A DNA stretch of 64,000 bases from Monarcha castaneiventris obscurior (lineage: Eukaryota > Chordata > Aves > Passeriformes > Monarchidae). A model generated the notes under the pieces. That model searched no databases and was not told where the DNA came from. It worked only from the letters and a program-made list of their open reading frames with translations. A program made the translations under genes and the position numbers. The DNA lies in assembly GCA_026261815.1 (NCBI GenBank), contig JAMPIT010000583.1, positions 2,542,001 to 2,606,000 of the forward strand. The letters run 5' to 3'. This document shows positions 24,230 through 34,401 of the stretch, in pieces. Positions within the stretch are counted from its first letter, which is position 1; every line of letters starts with the position of its first letter.

Positions 24230-24960
24230 CAGAACATCCTTCTTCACCCTTGGGCCCACAGCCCTGCCCTCCTGAGCTGCTGAGGAGCCCAGCCAGGCCA
24301 GGCTGTGCCCTGCAGTCCCAGCCAGGCCAGGGCTCAGCTAGGGCCATGGAGGGGCTGGAGGGTGAGTGCAGCCCTGGGACCTGTTCCTGTCCCCAGCACG
24401 AGTCCCCCAGCTCCAGCTGCTGCCCACTGGCCCTGGGACAGGTGTGGACACAGCTCCCAGCCGGGCAGGGGAGGGACACCCTCCTGGGGCTGAGGCGCTG
24501 GCCCAAGACACAGGGCATGGAAAGGGAGGCTCTCCAAGTCTGCCCTGGACTTACTGGTCTGTCTTTGGATTCTGTGGCTCTCACACACCTGCACTTGGAC
24601 AACTGCAGCTGCCAAGCAGGAATTCCTTGCACCAGAGCAGGGGCACAGAGTGGAGCTGCTGAACTCCAAGAGAACCATTTCCAGCGTCATGTCTGTGAGA
24701 GCTGCGTGTTGGCTCTGAAGTTATCAGCCGGACTGACTGAGTGCAGAGAACGGCTCCTCTCCCCACGGGACAGGCGGCTCCAGCCTCTGCAGGGCCTCAG
24801 CCCCGAGGAGGACACGCTCCCAGCTCCCTGAGGCAGAGTCTCCCCAGCCTTGCCCCATCCTCTGCAGCAGCACAACATCCACCAGGATCTGCTCCAACAC
24901 CCCTGGCACATCCCCGGAGCCCGGGGTGAGTGTGACTGACAGCTACACACCTGTGAGGGC
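24230..24960. other. GC-rich block
   Basis: This roughly 0.7-kb stretch is clearly more GC-rich than its surroundings, with CpGs mostly in its second half and repeated ccagccaggcc-like words near 24290-24330. A 193-codon plus-strand frame (24250-24831) runs through it, but overlapping long frames on both strands are expected in GC-rich DNA. A minus-strand GTATGT donor lies near 24179. It might be a small CpG-enriched regulatory block or an old exon-containing duplication; no gene is identified. Confidence 0.5.
24617..24750 (+). repeat. Diverged repeat pair, copy 2
   Basis: This is the partner of 23002-23139, lying inside the GC-rich block. Shared landmarks are in identical order, and this copy lacks the short 'actcc'-type insertion present in copy 1. 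The open frame through each copy is in register, which is a consequence of shared descent and not by itself proof of coding. Confidence 0.75.
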
Positions 24961-27900
24961 TGGAAATGAAAAGGGAAGCAGAGACAAACTATCTGCGAGC
25001 AGCTGATAATACTGCAGGGGAACAGGAGGAGGAAAACACTGCAGAGGAGTTGTCAGCTTCCTGTTCTTCTTCTGTGGTGGGATTAGCAGAAAAGGTTAGA
25101 CTATACATTATCCAAGAGTCACTCTAATGATGTATCACTCTGAGGTTTTCATAAAATTAATCTCTCAATAATAAGACATAATACAGGTTTCATGCATACT
25201 AGGTAATTAAAGAGCTTGATGAATAGATGAAAGAGTGAACGTTCTGGTTCCCTAAACAAATCACAGCTTTAAATTTCATTAATTTTAAATTTACTCCAAG
25301 ACCTAATTTAAAATTGGCCAAGTTTCTCTGCCACGGAACCAGAAATCATTAAATAAAACTGAATTGTATTATTTATTGTTGTGTCAGGCCAATAAAATGC
25401 ATCAACTTACAATGTCGGGATGGCAAGAATATGAGAGAACTTTACAATACTAAAAATAGTTTCAAAAATTCACTGCAGCTCTTGGTTGAAAATTTAAACA
25501 AGAAAATCTATTCACAGATACTTTCTTGGCCTTTTCATTTGCTGTCCTGTGCCTTGGGCTACCACACTGAAAGGTTTGCAATAATTTAACCATCATCTGC
25601 TAGAGCTTCGAGGCAGGGAAGGCAAAGAAAGAGAGCGCTGATTCTATCCAGTTTTTAGTCAAGGAAAACCACGCAGGACATTTAGTGAAGTCAGCAGAGG
25701 ATATCTGAACATCTGCAGCACTCCGAAATACCATGGTCCAGGTAAAACAGACACTGCTTAAAGCACTTCTGCAAAGGCTCAAATTGTAATCAGAGCAAGA
25801 ACTCTAAAATGCAAATAGGAAAAGCCACAAGAGAACAACAGTGAGTCATAACTGGGAAAACAGTGAGTTAAAATAAGTCTTTTACTATGAAAACAGGAAA
25901 AAACCCACAAGTGGTTGCAAAGTAATTGAAGAACAGAGTGTGGCAATGACCTGTCTGGGACAGATCTCGTGGGCTGGGACCTCGGGTGTTGCTGTTGGTG
26001 TCACAGCCCAGCAGCCCCAGATGTGCCCTCCCTGCTCTCCTGGGCACCATCCCAGTGCTTGGTCCAGCCCTGCCACTAGCAGCGGCTCACTAAGCCAACA
26101 GGGAACTCTTCTTTTGCCAGATTCTCTTCCTGGGGAGCCTGGAGCAGCAGGATGGCAGCGATTGCTGCCCTGCCCCGCTGCCCTCCCCGTCCCGCACACA
26201 CGGACACAACCCCACAGACACGGGGCAGTTCTGCCTCTCTCTGGGGGCACGCTGTGCCATTCAGATCCAGCTCCAAAGCAATGAAGTGCACTCCTGTTTA
26301 TCAGAAATACAGGAGTGATTAAACTCTGCCCTGGTGCTCCTTGGAATTCAAGTTTAATAACGTTTGTTATGTCTGCTCCTTGTGAGATTGGTTGCTGATA
26401 TTTCTCCCACAGATGCCTGAAGAGAAACACTCCACAAACCCATGCATTCACACAGGAGTGGCACAGCATAAACTGCGCCTGTGTGGGCGATGCCTTTCCA
26501 GGTTCTGTGCCCTTCATTTTATGTCTATTTCCTTTATTTGTTTTATTATTCTCAGATATTAACTTTCCATATTTCAATACTGTGCTTTTCTTCAGTACAT
26601 CACCTACAAAAGGAACAATTTTCTTAGCCTTTTCCTTATTCTCTTATGTAAACCCATACAAAAAGATTATCTCCAAGTGTTGACATAACTCTCTCCCTCA
26701 TCCCAATGCAGCAGATGAAGGGAGAAAAGCAAAGAGTTTTCAGAAGTGGCCCCTGCTGGCAAATATCCAGCTTATAGACTTCCTATTGTTTTGCGAACAA
26801 TTAGAAGCTTGAATTATCAGTTTGCTAGAGCTGCATTTAAAGAAACCCTTCTGGGTTTCATCACTGGTAGTCTCTTTTATTTGATTACAATTCTCACTCC
26901 AATTTAACAATTTCCCTAAACTGTAGGACTAATGGAGCAAGGAAACTTTAGTGCATCCCTGTGCTTTGGTGAACTCCAGTCTGAATGCATCTCCCAGTCC
27001 AGCAGCTCCCAGCCTTGAAGGGGTCTTGACCAGAGCAGTTTTATGTCCTAGAGCTGGAATAAAGCAGATTGACTCCCTAATGTTATGAATAATTCCAAAC
27101 AAACATTTGGACAGCCAAAAAGGTCAAGAGACACTGAAAACCACACTGATAAACAAACAGTGAGAATCTGTGATGCTCTTGAGATGCGTAAGTGGCTTCT
27201 TGCTGAAACAAGAGAAACTGTGGGTCATCTGAAAGTACTTGGAAAAGAAATGTGGTAGTTGTGACAACAACAAGAAAAGAATGAGCAAAGATGGATTGAA
27301 ATACATAGTCTGTGGATAATCAATTAAAATGTTAAAATCGGAATTATTTTATTATTTTCATACCTGAAGCACTTTTTCAAACAAGAGACCCCTAAAGACC
27401 TTATCAATTATCAGCATGCCAAAAATCCAGCTATAAAGCACAATTCTGCTTAGCAGCCACGCCCAAATATGGATAAAGAAGAATCAGTGTGTGCTCTAAT
27501 CTTTCTCTGTTGCCAAAAAACGAGTGTCGCTTGGACCACTACTGCAGAGCCTCTCACATGTTCACACCTGACACAAAATTACAGGGTGAGGGAAATCTGA
27601 GTCAGGGATACCCAGGAGTGACAGAAGGGAACATCCCATTGCTCATATGATATCATGAAATATTACTGCTGCATCACTTGTGCTGTGCTGAAATAGATGG
27701 AGCCACTCACACGTGTTTTCACAAGGGCCATCAAAAGGAATTAAATTCTGAAAACCCCGCCTTTTTAACTGGCTGAAATTGCAAGTACAAGGTAGCACCA
27801 GATCCACACTGTACCCAGGTTACTGCTGGTTGTCTTGGACTGATTCCAGGCAACACCATGGTATCAATGGCAGATTGAAATGAGCAGCTGGAAAGAATTT

Positions 27901-28728
27901 ATCTCCCTTTTGGTGGGGGAGTACATCTTCTTGCCTTCCCTCAGCCCAGAGATCCTCACAGCCATCTCTCAGTGCCACAGGACCAGCCCTGCTGAAGACT
28001 GATTTTTATCAGAGTTTGATGAGAAAGGAAAGACCTTTGCTTTCCAAAAATGAGACCTGTATCATGCTTTTTACTTTCACAGACGGACTTCTTTTAAAAG
28101 TTTTAGCTCTGTATTACCCCTTACTTAGGCAAACACCAGTGCTGTGCTTTGAATTCGTAGCCTAGGAGTTTCTAAGTTGCTTTTAAAGAGTTATATTGAT
28201 TTTAGAGGTCTCAGGCTGGCTGAGATGGCACCCATTTTGCTATGTAATGAGCTGGCAGTTATGGACAAGAGAGGCACTTAATATAGTTAATCTCCTTTTT
28301 CCAACACTGCCAGCATGCAACAGTCGCGTGTGGATGCTTATTATTCCCCCAACAAATACTGTATTTCATTCTAGTTTGCTTGGTATGAGCAGTTCACAGC
28401 ATATTCTTTGTCACTTAATTTCCTGTGTACCTTGTGAGCACTTCCAAAAGCTCAGCAGGGTGCGTTAGAGAAACCTACAGAAGGAACACAGAACATTAAT
28501 CAAATTACTATATTATATTCTATTAGATGTCTTCAAGTTGGAACTTGTATGCACTGATTTTTGCAGCTTTCATTTTAGCACTTCAGAAGAGATCAAAATA
28601 ACTCATTAAGTCAATTCATCCTTTTTGCTGATCGTGCAGGAAAGTGCAGCGTGTGAGAGGCAAAGTGGAAAGGGGCTTTGACCCGGCCTCCTGGGGAAGG
28701 AAGGGCAGGAAAGCCCTGCTCTGGCTCC
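24961..28728. other. Non-coding stretch
   Basis: AT-rich DNA fills 25080-25500 and 26500-28600, with a more GC-rich patch at 25960-26250. The minus-strand open frame 25885-26577 (230 codons) crosses the GC patch and has no recognisable domain. I see no transposon, RNA gene or convincing exon. Confidence 0.55.
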
Positions 28729-28784
28729 CACTCTGCATCCTCCCTCCTCTGGTCCCCACTCTGCATCCTCCCTCCTCCGGTCCC
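28729..28784. repeat. Two-copy 28-bp tandem repeat with adjoining palindrome
   Basis: A 28-bp unit (cactctgcatcctccctcct...) is present twice, at 28729-28756 and 28757-28784, with a single T/C difference. It merges into the 12-bp perfect palindrome GTCCCCGGGGAC at 28780-28791. It lies about 100 bp from the large minisatellite and belongs to the same GC-rich, instability-prone region. Confidence 0.9.
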
Positions 28785-28881
28785 CGGGGACTGGGATCCC
28801 CGGTGCTCCCATGGGAACGGGATGTGGCAGCCCTAATGTGCCACAGCACCCCCGACATGCACCGTTTCTGCTGGGTGACAT

Positions 28882-30383
28882 CTGCCCCGGGGCTCCAAAC
28901 CTGCCCCAGGGCTCCTAACCTGCCCCAGGGCTCCAAACCTGCCCCAGGGCTCCTAACCTGCCCCAGGGCTCCAAACCTGCCCCAGGGCTCCTAACCTGCC
29001 CCGGGGCTCCAAACCTGCCCCAGAGTTCCAAATCTGCCCCAGGGCTCCAAACCTGCCCCACGGCTCCAAACCTGCCCCAGGGCTCCTAACCTGCCCCAGG
29101 GCTCCAAACCTGCCCCAGAGCTCCAAATCTGCCCCAGGGCTCCAAATCTGCCCCAGGGCTCCAAACCTGCCCCACAGCTCCAAACCTGCCCCAGGGCTCC
29201 TAACCTGCCCCACGGCTCCAAATCTGCCCCAGGGCTCCAAACCTGCCCCACAGCTCCAAATCTGCCCCAGGGCTCCTAACCTGCCCCACAGCTCCAAATC
29301 TGCCCCATGGCTCCAAACCTGCCCCACAGCTCCAAACCTGCCCCACAGCTCCTAACCTGCCCCAGGGCTCCAAACCTGCCCCAGGGCTCCAAACCTGCCC
29401 CACGGCTCCAAACCTGCCCCGGGGCTCCAAACCTGCCCCAGGGCTCCTAACCTGCCCCAGGGCTCCAAACCTGCCCCAGAGCTCCAAACCTGCCCCAGGG
29501 CTCGAAACCTGCCCCAGGGCTCCAAACCTGCCCCAGGGCTCCTAACCTGCCCCAGGGCTCCAAACCTGCCCCAGAGCTCCAAATCTGCCCCAGGGCTCCA
29601 AACCTGCCCCAGGGCTCCAAATCTGCCCCAGGGCTCGAAACCTGCCCCAGGGCTCCAAACCTGCCCCACAGCTCCAAACCTGCCCCAGGGCTCCAAACCT
29701 GCCCCACAGCTCCAAACCTGCCCCAGGGCTCCAAACCTGCCCCACGGCTCCTAACCTGCCCCACGGCTCCTAACCTGCCCCACAGCTCCAAACCTGCCCC
29801 ACAGCTCCAAATCTGCCCCAGGGCTCCAAACCTGCCCCACAGCTCCAAACCTGCCCCAGGGCTCCAAACCTGCCCCACAGCTCCAAACCTGCCCCAGGGC
29901 TCTAAACCTGCCCCACAGCTCCAAACCTGCCCCAGGGCTCTAAACCTGCCCCACAGCTCCAAACCTGCCCCAGGGCTCTAAACCTGCCCCACAGCTCCGA
30001 ACCTGCCCCAGGGCTCCGAACCTGCCCCAGGGCTCCAAATCTGCCCCAGGGCTCCAAACCTGCCCCAGAGCTCCGAACCTGCCCCAGGGCTCCAAACCTG
30101 CCCCAGGGCTCCAAACCTGCCCCACAGCTCCAAACCTGCCCCACAGCTCCAAACCTGCCCCAGGGCTCCTAACCTGCCCCAGGGCTCCAAACCTGCCCCG
30201 GGGCTCCAAACCTGCCCCAGGGCTCCAAACCTGCCCCACAGTTCCAAACCTGCCCCGGGGCTCCAAACCTGCCCCACAGCTCCTAACCTGCCCCACAGCT
30301 CCAAACCTGCCCCAGGGCTCCGAACCTGCCCCACAGCTCCAAATGTGCCCCACTGCTCCAAATCTCCCCCAGGACCCCAAACC
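28882..30383. repeat. Large 19-bp minisatellite, about 79 copies
   Basis: The unit is ctccaaacctgccccaggg (19 bp), repeated head to tail over about 1.5 kb. Variation is concentrated at fixed sites: the block after cccc alternates among aggg, acag, acgg, cggg and agag, and aaacc alternates with taacc, aatct and gaacc. The last copies are degenerate. Because 19 is one more than a multiple of 3, each minus-strand frame cycles through the same 19-residue peptide (GQVWSPGAGLEPWGRFGAL), which explains a cluster of overlapping minus-strand open frames from 28953 to 30486 that should not be called genes. The minus strand has a GGGG run in most units. Confidence 0.98.
29891..30004. repeat. 38-bp higher-order unit within the minisatellite
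   Basis: Three successive copies of a two-unit (38-bp) block are seen, each pairing a 'cagggctctaaacc' unit with a 'cacagctccaaacc' or near-identical unit. This is evidence that the array grew recently by duplication of multi-unit blocks. A similar aaacc/taacc alternation occurs at the left edge, around 28900-29000. Confidence 0.85.
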
Positions 30384-33163
30384 TTCTCTCCCTCTTTGCT
30401 TCCTCCATCATCCTTTTGTGTTTCTGTGAGAAGAAATTAGCAAGTGCATTTTGGGTGTTCTTTATCAGGCAGGTCAGGATCAGCACAGTAGTTCCACTTC
30501 CCCAGCCCTTCCTTCTCTTTTCTCAGCTAGAAAACAGGGACTGTGCTGGAGGAAATAGACCAAAAGTCCCTCCTACCCTACGAAAATAACGAAACTGTAT
30601 CTGAAAACTCCTCTGTTGGGAAAAATTATTTACTAGATTTTATATCTTTTGACAAGTAAATTATGCAGTTTCAAAATTTAAAATTAAATTAGGATTCAGC
30701 CAATTACCCTACATTTGCAGCCTGTTTTAATTTCTTCACTTCAAGATATCTTGAAAAGTCTTATATTCACTGAAACTATTCAATGCTCTTATGCAACCAA
30801 ATCTCAGCTTTGCTTTTTGCATTTTTGTACCAATATCTCTGCAAACACACCAAGAAATTCCCAAAATTAGGATGAAGAAGAACACTGTCAGTGCTGAGAT
30901 GTACACATAGAAAAGGGAGAAATTTGAAGTCTTCTTGGACTATTGGAAATACAAATCCTGTGTAAATGGACTTCTGCTTGCACTGCTGCATTCGTCTACT
31001 GGTTTCAATAACTTAAGGCAAGTAATGAACAAAATTTACTGGTTATTATAGAATGTTTTAGAAAATCTTTGTGCCACAGTTTATCTCCGTGTCCAGCTGA
31101 TTGCATAACCAACCAGAATTTGTCAGACAACCTGTAATGCTTGTTGGAAGCACAGGACAAACAATACAGCAGAAAAAGTTGAAGATGCTGCTTTAGAACA
31201 GAGAATATTAGTCAAAGAAGAGATGGCAGCAGCAGATCAGAAAGATCTGCTGGATTTCAAAGGCACCAAAGGACAAAGTAAGGCTAAAGGGCTGAGTCTA
31301 AACACATGCCTTGAAAATGCCCTGATTTTCAGAAGCAATAAATATCTATTGACACGTTCACATCCTGACATCACCTCCATGCTCCTGGCTCAAAGTCACC
31401 ACTCTCACCAAGGACAATAAAACAAAGGCTTTTAGGGGTGTTGCATTTTAAAATCTTGGCCTGAAACCCAATGAAAGAGATGTATAATCAGTGTGTAACC
31501 CGTGGCTCAGGAGGTCAGAGTCTGTGTGCATGACTCCTCATATTTCATGGCAGTGAATACATCTGCACGAGGATCTGGGAGGCACTCCTGCCTTTCCCTT
31601 GGAGGCAAGAGGCTTCTCCGTGGGCTGGCCTTTATCTGCAGCTTTCCCTCCTGCCATCCTCCTCAGCTCCTCTGTACCAGGATTGTGGGGAACCTCAGAG
31701 GAGATTGTTCTCTTGCACCAGCAGTGTTTGCATTGCCCTGGCTGGATGCATTCAGCAAAAGGGGCAAGGAGCAACGTTAGCAAGTGATTAATTACATCAA
31801 TTATTTAAATCACAGGCAGGAATGTCTACATACCAGCTGGACTAGGAGAGTTTATCCAAAAACCATCACTGAGGAATCTGTAACTTTGAAGTCAGTTACT
31901 GAAAGAATTGGCAATGAGTAATGTGAGCTGACAAGGAGAGTGCTTTCTGTCAACAAGTGATTTGCAAACAGGCTGTAAATTTAATTAATTTGTTCATTAT
32001 TTGTGATCCTTGAAGAATGGTGTTGTATAAGTTTCAACTTACAATTAGGTGCTAAGAATGCCTTTTGTTTATTACATGTTACTGAAGTGACGTGTCTGGC
32101 TTTCTAACCAGCCTGAATTTTGGAAGTTCTATCGCCCCAAATTCAGCTTTCCAAAATGTTTTTTCTGCATTGACAGCAGAGTTATTTATAAAGACAAATG
32201 CTTATGAATGAGCCACTAAACAATTTTTTCTCAATAATAGATTGTTGTATTATAATTTCTCTTTTTTAATAACTGTTTTCTGAATTTACACAGTATGTGA
32301 AATGTCCGAGGTTAGGTTTCTTTGGGATTTATCACTTTCCAAAGAAGCAAGAACTTGCAGCTTTCAATGAACAGGCTCATTCTTCACAGAAACCATGACT
32401 CTTATTTATGTTTTTTCTACTTCTCCCTAGGACAGGAAACCATATTTTCTGTTTTAATAATAAAACATCATAAAATCAAATTCTAGAAAATTACTTTCAC
32501 AATTTTTATGGGTTTACATCTATAATCTCAATAGGGAGGAACAAAAAACCAATTCCTGAATTCAGATCTGATGCCTGACAAAGTATTTTATTGTTCATAA
32601 TGTGGAGTTAAATTAGCCATGGTCGCTGGTGCCCAAAAAACCCCTCAGTCCCAGTCTCTATATAGCCTAGAAGGACTGAGCTATTATCAGACAGATGATA
32701 TACAATATATCCCCTAAAAGAGATCAAGAGCCATATCCATCACACTGCAGTTCGAGTTCATCCCAATAATCCCAGAGGAGCTGCTCCTTCCACTGCTGTA
32801 GAGGTTTCACACTTCGCACCATCAGAAAATCCTCCCTGAGTTTCCTCTCAGACTGCTTAAAACAAGAACAAGTGCACATTCTCTACTTTTCTCCACTCCA
32901 AAAGTTCTGGCTACTTCAGAGTGCTCCTGGGCAGAAGTATTGCCAAAACCCACTGAATTGTCATATTATCAGCAAACATCTTCAGCTCCTGGTGGGCTAG
33001 AAATGGCTACCAGGGTTCAAACAAAGTCTAATAAAATTTCAGCTAAAATAAGCTTAAAAAAGAGGAGACCCTCTGCTATAGGAATGGCAGGACAGGAGTG
33101 CAAGGACTGGGAAGGCAAAGCAAGGTCTGGCACCTGCAACCCTGCAAGAGTCTGGTACTATTT

Positions 33164-33199
33164 ACACCTTTTTCGATGCAAGGAATCTTTTGAATTTAT
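33164..33199 (+). repeat. 36-bp segment similar to 34366-34401
   Basis: The sequence acacctttttc.atgcaagg followed by aatcttttg.atttat occurs here and again about 1.2 kb downstream in the same orientation, with 34 of 36 bases matching. Flanks do not align. This is a small duplication or two copies of a short unnamed repeat. Confidence 0.75.
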
Positions 33200-34365
33200 C
33201 AAACCCAGCATTCCAAGTAGGGCCAACCTCAAGCAAAATGAAAAAGATTTGCTGCTCTGAGCTTTCTGCATTTCCTGACGAGGGCAAACACAGGCTGAGC
33301 AAACTGCAAAGGCCATCAAGGACCAGGGCTGGGTTCTGTTGATTTGTTTCCATGGTGGCTTCTCTGCACATCATTCACTGGTTCAAAGCTCCTTTTCTCT
33401 GTGTGTTGTCAGTAATAGAAATAGCAAACAGCAAACCAGCTTATAGTCAAAAAACCCCACCATCTGTGTAGGTGATGGACCCTGCACCAGTAATCAGGGG
33501 ATGTCCCTGAAAGGTGCCTGCAAGGAGGGAGAGTAGGGTAAGCACAGCTCTCTCAGAGCACACAGTTAAGATATCTGCCCTCTCTGCCTTTGAAACAAAC
33601 TTCAGGGCCCACCCCACTGCCATTTTGTGACCTGTGCCAACCTTTGGGATGCTGCAGTCTGCATTTCACCTGGCAATAAGAGTTTCCCAAATGCAACCAC
33701 CAACAGAGGCTGCCACACAGTTTTGCACAGATGCAATTTGCAGATTCTCTCTTTACTTTTCACAAGTGGAGTGGAGGTATGTCAGGACTTGCTGGTTTCC
33801 AGGCCGTGCACCTCTTCAGGTTCTGGTCTGGGCCTCGTAGATGCCCTGTAACCATGACAAAGATCCAACTGTTCCTCATTGGCACAGCATTTTGAATACA
33901 TGCTATTTATTTTTCACTGGTTCCTTGCCACAGGATGGAAAAAAAGTTTCTCAGCTCAAAATCCTGCAGAGGATGAAGTTTCCTTATGGCTGTATAACAA
34001 AATCAGACATGAGAGCTCACTGCAATGATCATTACAACAAAGGTGATTGTTCATTATCCTTTCACACAGATATTTACAACAGCAATCCTTTCCTCGTCAA
34101 TGTTTTACAAAAAACCAGCAAAACCCAGGTTGGATTTTGCAATGGAGCTGAAGGTAATTACACACCCAGACTGTGCTGAAGCTGGCAGAGGCCCTTCCCC
34201 ATGCTCACGCGTAAATCCCAGCTCTAGCAGCCATGTCTACGTGGAGAGATGTCCACACATCTGGAGAAGAAAAATGAGAGAAGCAGTAAAAGGAGCACAT
34301 CAGGAAAAGGAACCCAACTAAATGTGAGCAGATACTACAAAGAGACTGAGGTATTGTCAGTCATG

Positions 34366-34401
34366 ACACCTTTTTCAATGCAAGGAATCTTTTGCATTTA
34401 T
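34366..34401 (+). repeat. 36-bp segment similar to 33164-33199
   Basis: This is the partner copy of the short repeat described at 33164, with two mismatches and unrelated flanks. Confidence 0.75.

Noticed and set aside
24250..24831. Plus-strand open frame of 193 codons in the GC-rich block
   Set aside because: GC-rich DNA has few stop codons; three or more overlapping frames are open on both strands and part of the frame is a dispersed repeat copy.
28882..30383. Possible CRISPR array
   Set aside because: Units are contiguous with no unique spacers, and the sequence context is vertebrate.
28953..30486. Stack of repetitive minus-strand open frames resembling a low-complexity structural protein
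   Set aside because: They are direct translations of the 19-bp minisatellite in three frames. There is no independent start, splice or homology evidence.
32753..32775. tRNA-like T-arm word (gttcgag)
   Set aside because: No cloverleaf, A-box or acceptor stem could be built around it.
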